Assembly (NCBI GenBank): GCA_964543855.1
Contig: CAZJAD010000084.1
Span: 1-10,011, forward strand
Length of the DNA stretch: 10,011 nucleotides
Direction: 5' to 3'
From: CAZJAD01 sp964543855
GTDB taxonomy: Bacteria > Electryoneota > RPQS01 > DYHQ01
Below are positions 1 through 6,550 of this stretch, piece after piece. Within the stretch, counting starts at the first letter, position 1. Each line of letters starts with the position of its first letter. A program made the position numbers and the translations under genes. The notes beneath the pieces are model-generated. The model ran no database searches and was not told where the DNA came from. It saw only the letters and a list, made by a program, of their open reading frames with translations.

Positions 1-283
1 GGTTGAAGCCGGTCCCCAGGAGCCGGCGCTCTTCCGGGATGACCCGCAAAGACTGAATTCCCTCCCCAGGGGGCAGTAACAATTTCACGCCATACGAAGG
101 CAGAGCCGGTGATCCGGGCACACCGCCCGTGCGGCAGCCTTCCATGACGATCAGCTGCGCGTCCTGTGCCGTGGTGACCCTCGGTGGATCAAACGTGTAC
201 TCGTGGGTAACCACACCCGCGAACGCCACATGGAGACTTGCGAAAAACATCGCAAGCAGAACAAATACAGATCGAGTTTTCAT
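1..283 (-). CDS. Secreted protein, N-terminal part, C25 (gingipain-type) propeptide-like; runs off window
   Basis: Only the first 94 codons are present; the gene continues beyond base 1. It opens with ATG at 283-281, preceded by GGAG six bases upstream (290-293). Residues 1-22 form a classical Sec signal peptide: MKTR, then a hydrophobic stretch, then AFA with likely cleavage before G23. The mature start holds VTHEYTFDPPRV, followed by a segment with GSPALPSYGVKLLLPPGEG at about residues 58-76. A Gly/Pro-rich 'G-x-P-x-LP ... LLPPG' segment of this kind is typical of the propeptide of C25 cysteine peptidases, which are often exported through type IX-like or other outer-membrane routes. The catalytic domain would lie outside the window, so peptidase activity is inferred only. 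It could also be another large secreted surface protein using the same N-terminal domain. It has its own promoter and is separated from the upstream lipoprotein gene by a terminator. Confidence 0.72.
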   Translation of the reverse strand, partial: MKTRSVFVLLAMFFASLHVAFAGVVTHEYTFDPPRVTTAQDAQLIVMEGCRTGGVPGSPALPSYGVKLLLPPGEGIQSLRVIPEERRLLGTGFN

Positions 284-315
284 GGCTCACTCCGTCAGGT
301 TTCTATTCCTTCATT

Positions 316-331
316 CTGGTGTCGACACCAG
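316..331. repeat. Perfect 16-bp palindrome in the leader of the secreted-protein gene
   Basis: CTGGTGTCGACACCAG reads identically on both strands. It lies 33 bases upstream of the start codon at 283 and downstream of the predicted promoter, so it falls within the predicted 5' leader. It could be the operator of a dimeric repressor, or fold in RNA as a 6-bp stem with a TCGA tetraloop. No regulator is identifiable from the sequence. Confidence 0.6.
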
Positions 332-423
332 GCCGCCTCTCGCCCCGGAGCATAGTCCACCGACTGATCAGACGATCACTCCATAGTAAACAAGAGGTTA
401 GAGTCTTAGAATACACCATTAAC

Positions 424-452
424 AAGTTAACAGTTTTTCTTCAACTTGTCAA
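424..452 (-). promoter_or_regulatory. Predicted sigma-70-type promoter for the secreted-protein gene
   Basis: Read on the minus strand there is a perfect -35 box TTGACA (452-447), a 17-base spacer, and a weak -10 TAACTT (429-424) preceded by TGT, which resembles an extended -10. The surrounding stretch (about 400-480) is clearly more AT-rich than the neighbouring coding DNA. The predicted leader is about 130 bases long. The perfect -35, ideal spacing and correct orientation support the call; the -10 is poor. Confidence 0.5.
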
Positions 453-490
453 GGAATTATCGATGCAGAATGAGTATAATTTGTGGGACA

Positions 491-527
491 GAAACGAAAG
501 CGGGGTGCCCTTCAGGAAGGACACCCC
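491..527 (-). terminator. Intrinsic terminator downstream of the lipoprotein gene
   Basis: On the minus strand GGGGTG (527-522) pairs with CACCCC (507-502). The stem continues after one mismatch as CCTT/AAGG around a tight loop. The 3' side is followed by GCTTTCGTTTCT, a moderate T-rich tract. It lies about 65 bases past the lipoprotein stop codon and about 70 bases before the promoter of the next minus-strand gene, which fits a boundary between two transcription units. Confidence 0.75.
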
Positions 528-591
528 TGCTCAGATGTGGCGGCTACCGTCGCAGCTTATGGAAGGGTCACTTCAGTTTTCATGCCTCCTG

Positions 592-1212
592 CTATGCAAT
601 GATGTACCGCGAGAAGTGGTTTGTCCGGCACATCAACGCGTTTCGGAACGGGTCGTAATAGCTCGGAAAAGGCTCGTACTCGCCTGTCTCTTCATTGTAG
701 TAGAAAATCGTATACTCCCTTGGACTCCACCAGTCGTGCCAGCGGTCGTAGGAGTCATTTGATGAAGATGTCCCGTTGAGGGACAGTACAAGCCAGATAT
801 ACTTGTCAAATTGCAGCGGATGGGGCCCAAAATCAACAATTGCATAGCCCTCTACTGGCAGCGTGACGGTGATCAGCGTGTCTTGAGGAAGGGCATAGCG
901 CGAAATCATGCAGCCGCTGCCCTGACTGGTCAGGACATAGCCGCCCCTCCGTCGTTCCACCCATGCTTCGGTGTAGTCCCAATTCTCGACACCCATCATA
1001 CCTTCGGGCCGCTCCAAAGTGAGGATTGGATGACCCGGCGCTGGGCCGTTCTGGAGGAGCTCTTCGGTGATCGGCGGATAGCCGGAAGAGCCACTCGCAG
1101 GCAGGCCAGTCTCCCCGTTGTCGAGCGGTGACAGCCTCGAGCACCCTGCCCCAAGCAGAAACAACAGGACAAGGCCCAGTGACAGCCCGCTCCATCGTCT
1201 CTTTCCTGACAT
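592..1212 (-). CDS. Lipoprotein with a ZU5-like C-terminal domain
   Basis: This is a 206-residue exported lipoprotein. Residues 1-24 are a lipoprotein signal: positive MSGKRRW, a Leu-rich core, and LLGAGC with Cys24 as the lipidated residue. A Ser/Gly/Pro-rich linker follows (about 25-70). From about residue 88 the protein reads like a ZU5-type beta-domain: a GGYV opening, a DTLITVTLP strand, DFGPHPLQFDK (the usual 'GPxGLxFxKP' signature), then YYNEETGEYEPF and a terminal HFSRYIIA, the common 'HFSRYAI' ending of this domain in secreted bacterial proteins. The domain is slightly aberrant: the usual IPxGAL segment is ISRYALPQ, and an insert rich in Ser, Asp and Trp (TSSSNDSYDRWHDWW) is present. 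The start is ATG with a weak AGGTG upstream. The partner or ligand is unknown. Most likely it sits in the inner leaflet of the outer membrane or is surface exposed. The gene is monocistronic, with its own promoter and terminator. Confidence 0.85.
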   Translation of the reverse strand: MSGKRRWSGLSLGLVLLFLLGAGCSRLSPLDNGETGLPASGSSGYPPITEELLQNGPAPGHPILTLERPEGMMGVENWDYTEAWVERRRGGYVLTSQGSGCMISRYALPQDTLITVTLPVEGYAIVDFGPHPLQFDKYIWLVLSLNGTSSSNDSYDRWHDWWSPREYTIFYYNEETGEYEPFPSYYDPFRNALMCRTNHFSRYIIA

Positions 1213-1260
1213 AATGACACCTACTTCCGGTTAGAACATCTGAGCCTGCGAAATGTACCT

Positions 1261-1288
1261 ATGATACCTCGCCTTATCATTACAGCAA
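1261..1288 (-). promoter_or_regulatory. Predicted promoter of the lipoprotein gene, overlapped by a dyad
   Basis: On the minus strand TTGCTG (1288-1283), a 16-base spacer and TATCAT (1266-1261, five of six matches to TATAAT) give a plausible sigma-70-type promoter about 50 bases upstream of the start codon. ATGATA (1261-1266) and TATCAT (1275-1280) form an inverted repeat with an 8-base gap over the -10 region and spacer, which could be an operator. The -35 is weak. Confidence 0.4.
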
Positions 1289-1382
1289 GCCTCATGCCAC
1301 AATATACTATGTCTAATCCGGCCGCGTATCCCTTTTATTTCCAAAGTTATACATGACTGACCCACCCCCTGTCCCTCAGCCT

Positions 1383-1607
1383 CCGGAATCACGCATTGGT
1401 TCATATGCACCCCAATTCATCCGGTTGGGATGCCGGATTCCGGCGAGGGACAAGGCTATCGGGCAAGAAAGTGTCCAACCGGGGAGTTTTGACCTATCGG
1501 TGTAAATGAACCGGGGCCTCATCGGGAGGCATGTAAGCCGCTGATCCACGGGAGGACGGACGAAGCAGAGGCCGAGTTCCGGGAATTGGCCGGTCGAACA
1601 TGGCCAA
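1383..1607. other. Non-coding stretch dense in hairpins; candidate structured RNA or mobile-element remnant
   Basis: This sits in the 494-base gap between the divergent lipoprotein gene and the signalling operon. I see at least four inverted repeats in a row. The first is CCGGAATC/GATTCCGG (1383-1390 with 1436-1443), enclosing GCACCCCAA/TTGGGATGC (1407-1415 with 1425-1433, one mismatch). The others are GGACA/TGTCC (1448-1452 with 1472-1476), GCCTC/GAGGC with a 5-base loop (1516-1530), and TTGGCC/GGCCAA with a 10-base loop (1586-1607). AACCGGGG is repeated at about 1478 and 1509, each followed by ATCGG. Open frames across it (a 95-codon minus-strand frame at 1376-1663, a 50-codon plus-strand frame at 1353-1505) lack ribosome binding sites and recognisable domains. 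The strand is undetermined, and I could match it to no known RNA family. Confidence 0.35.
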
Positions 1608-1620
1608 CAGTGGTACGTCT

Positions 1621-1636
1621 TGGCTTGGAGTTTGCT
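1621..1636 (+). promoter_or_regulatory. Predicted sigma-54 (-24/-12) promoter of the signalling operon
   Basis: TGGCTTGGAGTTTGCT matches the sigma-54 consensus TGGCACG-N4-TTGCW at TGGC, the G of the -24 element, the invariant GG and GC at the required spacing, and all of TTGCT. Only the two bases after TGGC differ. It faces the response-regulator gene, and a transcript from it would start near 1647, giving a leader of about 60 bases. The first gene of the operon encodes a sigma-54 activator, so autoactivation is the natural inference. The caveat is that the site abuts the hairpin-rich stretch and could be a chance match. Confidence 0.55.
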
Positions 1637-1706
1637 CGCTAACCATTGGTATTTCGGGGGCATCTAAGGGGGATATCGAGAGTTAGACTGCAACAAAGGA
1701 TTTCCG

Positions 1707-3140
1707 GTGAGCCTGACCGTTCAGATCGTCGACGATGATCCTCACATTTGCCAGCTAATCGGCGAAATCCTCAACGAGTCACATCACGAGGTCATCGAGG
1801 CTGGCGAAGTGGCCTCCGCCTGGCAGCAGTTCCAATCCGAACAGCCTGACCTGTCTATCGTCGATATCGGTCTCCCGGGCGAAGAAGACGGCATTGACCT
1901 CCTCAGACGCATGCGCCAGCAGGACAAGGAGTATCCTGTCCTGATCATCTCCGGCCAGGCGTCTCCTCAGCAAGCTGTCGAGGCCATGAAATTGGGAGCC
2001 TATGATTATTTGGGCAAACCCATCAACCTCGAGAAACTGCAGCTGCTGGTCGCTCGTCTGTTGGAAGATGTCCGACGGCGGCGATCCCTGGAGCGCTTGA
2101 AGACATCCCTGCAAACTGAGCACGGCTTCGACCGCCTCTTAGGGCGCAGCACTGTTTTCCGCCAGCTTATCGAGGTCGCGCAACGTGTGGCGGAAATCCC
2201 GACCGCGTCGGTGCTCCTGACCGGTGAATCGGGCACGGGAAAAGAGCTGTTTGCCCGAGCGATTCACTGGTCGAGCGCGCTTGCTCACGAACCCTTCGTC
2301 GAAATCAACTGTGCGGCCGTCCCGGAAACCCTGCTTGAAGCCGAGCTCTTCGGTTTCGAGAAAGGCGCGTTCACCGATGCCAAGCAGCGCAAGCCCGGGT
2401 TGCTTGAAGAAGCCAGCGGCGGCACCTTCTTCCTGGACGAGGTCGGTGAACTATCGCTGAATCTCCAAGCCAAGCTCCTGAGAGTTCTCGAAGAGCATTC
2501 ATTCCGCCGTTTGGGGGGTACGCAACTCATCCATGTTCAGTTCCGGCTGATCGTCGCTACAAACGCTGATCTTGAGGAGCTTGTCAGTCAGAAGAAATTT
2601 CGACAGGACCTGTATTACCGACTAAATGTGATTCACCTCCACTTGCCGCCGCTTCGCGCGAGGGTTGGCGATATTGTCGAAATCGCCCGTCACTTCTTGA
2701 AAGACATCGGCCGCGATTTCGGGCGCAAGAACCTCATGCTGTCGCCTGAGGCTGAGCAGTTGCTCCTCGAGTACGACTGGCCGGGCAATATCCGTGAACT
2801 GAAGAATGTTCTGCAACGAGCCGTCGTTCTCTCCGACAGCAATATTCTCGAAGACAAGCACCTGGATTCATCACTGCGCCTGACTCATCCGACAAAGCAG
2901 ACGGAGCCAACAACGACTCCAGACATAGCCCCGACAAGCATTCCGCCAGAAGGCGTTTCCCTCGAGGAAGTTGAGCGCACCCTAATCTGCTCAGCCTTGA
3001 GGCAAACGAACGGCAATGTCACGGCCGCGGCACGCCTTCTCAAAATGAGCCGTGAAAGGCTACGCTATCGGATCAGAAAATTCGGCCTCTCTGTCAAGGA
3101 GCTCTCTACGGAGCTGCGGGAGGAAATGCATGATGCCTGA
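1707..3140 (+). CDS. Sigma-54-dependent response regulator, NtrC family (REC, AAA+, Fis HTH)
   Basis: This 477-residue cytoplasmic transcriptional activator would remodel sigma-54 RNA polymerase after phosphorylation. The receiver domain (about 1-120) has the acidic pocket D9-D10-D11, phosphoacceptor D53 in IVDIGLPG, S82 and K104 in LGKP. The AAA+ domain (about 142-375) has Walker A GESGTGKE (173-180, K179), Walker B FFLDE (D244-E245) and the WPGNIRELKN segment. The sigma-54 contact loop reads GAFTDA (220-225) instead of the canonical GAFTGA. A Pro/Thr-rich linker (about 394-415) leads to a Fis-type helix-turn-helix (about 418-460: GNVTAAARLLKMSRERLRYR). The start is GTG, preceded by AAGGA six bases upstream. 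The stop overlaps the next gene by 11 bases, suggesting translational coupling. Its partner is presumably the histidine kinase encoded two genes downstream. Target genes other than its own operon cannot be told from the window. Confidence 0.95.
   Translation: MSLTVQIVDDDPHICQLIGEILNESHHEVIEAGEVASAWQQFQSEQPDLSIVDIGLPGEEDGIDLLRRMRQQDKEYPVLIISGQASPQQAVEAMKLGAYDYLGKPINLEKLQLLVARLLEDVRRRRSLERLKTSLQTEHGFDRLLGRSTVFRQLIEVAQRVAEIPTASVLLTGESGTGKELFARAIHWSSALAHEPFVEINCAAVPETLLEAELFGFEKGAFTDAKQRKPGLLEEASGGTFFLDEVGELSLNLQAKLLRVLEEHSFRRLGGTQLIHVQFRLIVATNADLEELVSQKKFRQDLYYRLNVIHLHLPPLRARVGDIVEIARHFLKDIGRDFGRKNLMLSPEAEQLLLEYDWPGNIRELKNVLQRAVVLSDSNILEDKHLDSSLRLTHPTKQTEPTTTPDIAPTSIPPEGVSLEEVERTLICSALRQTNGNVTAAARLLKMSRERLRYRIRKFGLSVKELSTELREEMHDA
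3118..3123 (+). promoter_or_regulatory. Ribosome binding site that sets the kinase-TPR start
   Basis: GGGAGG ends six bases before ATG 3130 and nine before ATG 3133, both in the kinase frame. The longer frame opening at GTG 3052 has no comparable site and would overlap the preceding gene by 89 bases. The site lies inside the end of the regulator gene, so translation of the two is likely coupled. Confidence 0.75.
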
Positions 3141-6100
3141 TTTCCATCCGGGCGATATCATCGCCGGGCGTTATCGGCTCGTGCGACCTCTTGGACGAGG
3201 AGGCATGGGAGAAGTCTGGTTGGCTGAAATGGAGAATCAGGCAGACCGGCCCGTAGCTCTGAAGATGGCATCGGAACATCATCAAGCATATGCCCAGCAG
3301 CTAAGACGCGAATACGATGCCCTGAAAGGACTGGTTCATCCCCACTTGCCTCGGGTCTATGATTTCGGTTACACCGAAGGCGATGGCAGTCTACCCTATC
3401 TGGTGATGGAGTATCTGGAGGGGATCGAGCTGAGTGCGGAAGTGCTGCACAACCTTCACGAGGATATCTATGAAGTCATCGTGCAACTGTGTCGCGCTCT
3501 CGCGTTCCTCCACACGCACGCCATCGTTCACGGTGATCTCAAGCCACAGAATATCGTTATTGCCCAGCGCCAGCCATTGCACCTGAAATTGGTGGACTTC
3601 GGTCTGGCCACAACCGAGGGTGAAACAACGGGGACAGTGCCAAGCGGCACGATTCCCTACATTGCCCCAGAACAACTTCGGGGCGTAAGACCCACTCCGG
3701 CTTCCGACCTCTATGCCTTGGGAGTGATTGTTTTCCAGCTCATCGCGAATCGGTTTCCCTTCGAGGCAGACAACGAAGCCGTGACTCTGCGCCGGCGCCT
3801 CGAAGAGGAAGCCCCATCACTCCTGAAATATGCGCCGCGGATTTCGGTGAGCCTGTCGGATATCGTAGCGCTGCTGCTTCAGCGCGAACCCGCCAAGCGC
3901 CCCCAAGGCGCACGCGAGGTAATCGCTCTTCTCAATGAACGAGAAGGCCGAGGTTATCCCTACGAGACAGTCCAGAGCCGCGCTGCGTACCTGAAGTCTT
4001 CGGCCTACCGTCCTTACAGACGATTCCGTGAAGACCTGTCCAAAACGATGCAGAGCCCGGATGTGTCCTGCAAGGTGCCAATGATTGTCACAAGCGAGCC
4101 CTGCATGGGACTAAAGGCGTTCTTGGACGGATTCGCAAATGACCTCGACGAAAGCGGAAGCTCCGTATACAGATGCTTGGTTGACGAGTGGAAAAACCGA
4201 GACACAACCCGCGACGCGATATGGGTCGCTGGTCCCTATGAGGCAATACCGCCTGAACTCACTTCCGCGGCCGAAGCAGCGGGAGCAAAAGCTCTAATCG
4301 TCGGCATCGAAAGCGACTCGACCGAAGATGGCACGACCCGCTTCCGGCTGCCTCACCTGGAGATCTCCGATCTCGAGGAGATGCTCCAGGTCATATTCGG
4401 CCAGCACCATTTCCCTGAGGATTTCGCCTGGCGCATCTGGCAGGCAACCATGGGTTACATGGATGCCGTCCAGGAGACACTGAGTGAGCTACAAGATCGT
4501 GAATTGATCGAGGTAGGACTTCATGGATGGGAATGGTATGGCGAAGATGTGGACTTGCCCGTCTCGTCGTCGCTCGTCGGACTCTGGCAATCCCGCTTCC
4601 AGAGGCTTGACCCGTCAGTCCGCAAAGCGCTCGCTTTGCTTGCGTTCTCGCCAGGTCGTACCCTTCCACGGCAGGTTTGGGATGAGCTCTCGGATGTGCA
4701 CGACAGCGAGAGACCGAACAGCGCCACAATGCTCCGCGAGTTGCACTGGGTAGAAATAGAGCGTGATGTCGTGCTGCGAAGTCCTGTCCTCGCAAGAGCC
4801 ATTCGTGCGAGCCTGTCCGCACCCGAGACGCGCGAGGTGCACGGCCTCTTGGCGACACTTCCCGCCACTTCACCAGAGGAGAACTCGGAACTGGCCGTGG
4901 CGCATCTCGGACACCTGTTGCTCTCGCCCAGCCCACAGTTGACCCCGGATGAAGCACTTACGAATCTCAGACAATGCATGAAGCACGGCCAAGCGCGAGC
5001 AATACGCGATCTGGCAAGGGATGCGATGGAGACCATGGCCGAGATGTCGCCAGTTTGGCGCTCCGTGCTCCTGATCCTGTATGCCGAATCCACGGCATTG
5101 GCGGGTTCGCTCTCGGAGGCACGCGAGGCAGCTCTGAAGGGTGTCGAAGTCGCACAAAACGCAAACTTGCCGGGAGTGTTGGCGGAGAGCCGTCTTGTTC
5201 TGGCGTCCATTCTCGAACGGCTGGGTGAATGGGATGAAACCGAAAAACATCTGGCCGCTTGCCACAGCGAAACCGACTCCCTGCCAATTGACCGCGAAGT
5301 TCTCCTCCTCGCATCCTGGGCATGGATTCGTTTTCGCAAGGGAGATATCGAACGGGCCAGTGAGTTAGCAAAGCAGGCTCTGGGTCGAGGTGCGGGAACA
5401 ACAGAGAGTCTGGGTCGACTGCGGCAGACACTGGGCAATCTGGCCTACTTCCGAGGAGATCTCGATGCGGCCACTCGTGAATGGGAAGCGGCTCTCGAGT
5501 GTTACGAGGAGAGCGGGGACGCTCGTGGAGAATCCGATGTTCTGAACAACCTCGGTGTCGCCGCGGCACGCCGGGGCAATCGAAAGCTCGCTCGCGAACA
5601 CTGGGAGGCTTGTAAGAAACTCAGTGAGCAGACGGGCAATCAGGCGCGCGTAGCGGGTCTCCTCAACAACCTCGCCATCTCAGTTTTCGAGGAAGGGGAT
5701 CTGCGAACTGCAGAGAAAAACTACGAAGAGGCTCAGCGCATCTATCGGCGATTGGATGCACGCCGGGAGCGCATCGAAATCTTGAATAACCTAGGCGAGC
5801 TGAACTTCTACCGGGCGAGTTATCCTCGCGCCCGCGCGTTCTGGAACGAGGCTCTCTCGGAGGCAGAGACCCTCGGTGATATGGAAGCTCGAATTGAACC
5901 GCTGACCTATCTGGGAAAGTTGTATCTTAGCATTGGGTTGGAAAGCGAAGGTCGTCAGTGTCTGGAGCAAGTCCTCAGTGTGGCCCGGGAATGTGACTCG
6001 GAAGCGGGGCAGGCTCAAGCGCTCTGTGAATTGGCGCTATACCATCTGGCCTGTTCCGACCTCGAAAAAGCAGGCGCGCTTCTGGATGAGGCCGAACGAT

Positions 6101-6534
6101 TCATCGGTAATGAAACGGACTCCGTACTACATCTGAATCTCCTGTGCGCTCGGTTTCAGCTTCTCATCGCCACCGAAAAGCACGAAGAGGCATCCCGCCT
6201 TTATGAGTCAGCGACGGCGCTGCCGGTGGCGCAGAATACCTTTGTGGCTCGTGCGCGCTTGGGTCTGCTTGCGCTCGCACAGGGGAGAACACCAAATGAC
6301 GACACCTGGCTCTCGCGTATCGCCGACTTCCCCGAGTTTGCGTGGCGAGCGGCATGGTATCAGGCACAGACATCTCACGCAAGCCGTAACCAACAAGTGA
6401 TGCGAAGGGAACTTGAAAGGGCCGCATCCCGGCTGCGGATGATCGCCGAACAACTGGCCGAAGATGAACGAGAGAAATACTTGCAAACTGGAGATGCCAT
6501 TCGATTTCAGCAGTGGGTTCGACAACTGACGTAG
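3130..6534 (+). CDS. Ser/Thr protein kinase with degenerate STAND-like module and long TPR-like tail
   Basis: This is a 1134-residue soluble protein; no signal peptide or membrane segment is seen. An N-terminal eukaryote-type kinase domain (about 14-280) has the glycine loop GRGGMG (22-27), ATP-anchoring K45, likely alphaC E61, a catalytic loop HGDLKPQN (134-141; D136, K138, N141), DFG (156-158) and APE (179-181), so it should be active. HRD is replaced by HGD, making it a non-RD kinase. The middle (about 315-530) is laid out like the AAA/STAND module of PknK-type regulators, but the Walker A position reads TSEPCMGLKA (about 321-330), without GKS/T. The Walker B position (about 362-369, DAIWVAGP) lacks an Asp pair. 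A winged-helix-like part follows (about 490-530). The rest (about 640-1090) is TPR-like helical repeats with recurrent LNNLG motifs, likely for protein binding. Placement between a response regulator and a histidine kinase implies a modulating or scaffolding role in that circuit. Confidence 0.9.
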   Translation: MMPDFHPGDIIAGRYRLVRPLGRGGMGEVWLAEMENQADRPVALKMASEHHQAYAQQLRREYDALKGLVHPHLPRVYDFGYTEGDGSLPYLVMEYLEGIELSAEVLHNLHEDIYEVIVQLCRALAFLHTHAIVHGDLKPQNIVIAQRQPLHLKLVDFGLATTEGETTGTVPSGTIPYIAPEQLRGVRPTPASDLYALGVIVFQLIANRFPFEADNEAVTLRRRLEEEAPSLLKYAPRISVSLSDIVALLLQREPAKRPQGAREVIALLNEREGRGYPYETVQSRAAYLKSSAYRPYRRFREDLSKTMQSPDVSCKVPMIVTSEPCMGLKAFLDGFANDLDESGSSVYRCLVDEWKNRDTTRDAIWVAGPYEAIPPELTSAAEAAGAKALIVGIESDSTEDGTTRFRLPHLEISDLEEMLQVIFGQHHFPEDFAWRIWQATMGYMDAVQETLSELQDRELIEVGLHGWEWYGEDVDLPVSSSLVGLWQSRFQRLDPSVRKALALLAFSPGRTLPRQVWDELSDVHDSERPNSATMLRELHWVEIERDVVLRSPVLARAIRASLSAPETREVHGLLATLPATSPEENSELAVAHLGHLLLSPSPQLTPDEALTNLRQCMKHGQARAIRDLARDAMETMAEMSPVWRSVLLILYAESTALAGSLSEAREAALKGVEVAQNANLPGVLAESRLVLASILERLGEWDETEKHLAACHSETDSLPIDREVLLLASWAWIRFRKGDIERASELAKQALGRGAGTTESLGRLRQTLGNLAYFRGDLDAATREWEAALECYEESGDARGESDVLNNLGVAAARRGNRKLAREHWEACKKLSEQTGNQARVAGLLNNLAISVFEEGDLRTAEKNYEEAQRIYRRLDARRERIEILNNLGELNFYRASYPRARAFWNEALSEAETLGDMEARIEPLTYLGKLYLSIGLESEGRQCLEQVLSVARECDSEAGQAQALCELALYHLACSDLEKAGALLDEAERFIGNETDSVLHLNLLCARFQLLIATEKHEEASRLYESATALPVAQNTFVARARLGLLALAQGRTPNDDTWLSRIADFPEFAWRAAWYQAQTSHASRNQQVMRRELERAASRLRMIAEQLAEDEREKYLQTGDAIRFQQWVRQLT

Positions 6535-6550
6535 CGGACCGAGATACCCT

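Noticed and set aside
447..480. Plus-strand TTGTCA with TATAAT as a promoter
   Set aside because: The spacer is 23 bases, too long for sigma-70, and no plus-strand gene follows.
1353..1505. 50-codon plus-strand frame starting MTDPPPVPQPPE
   Set aside because: There is no Shine-Dalgarno sequence before the ATG, and the frame overlaps several inverted repeats. Nearby frames also read briefly like protein, which suggests a decayed element at most.
1610..1626. TGGTACGTCTTGGCT as an alternative sigma-54 site
   Set aside because: The GC of the -12 element is one base too close to the GG, and the site at 1621-1636 fits much better.
1376..1663. 95-codon minus-strand open frame in the intergenic gap
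   Set aside because: It has no ribosome binding site, no domain I recognise, an unusual Cys/Trp/Pro-rich composition, and it covers the hairpin run and the sigma-54 site. I treat it as spurious; homologues with a conserved reading frame would change this.
3052..3129. Upstream GTG start that would lengthen the kinase by 26 residues
   Set aside because: The extra residues are Ser/Arg-rich and overlap the helix-turn-helix code of the regulator. The strong GGGAGG just before ATG 3130 marks the real start.
4391..5569. Long minus-strand open frames (up to 305 codons) inside the kinase-TPR gene
   Set aside because: They are antisense to a gene with clear domain structure, are Arg/Ser-rich as expected of shadow frames in GC-biased DNA, and show no domains.
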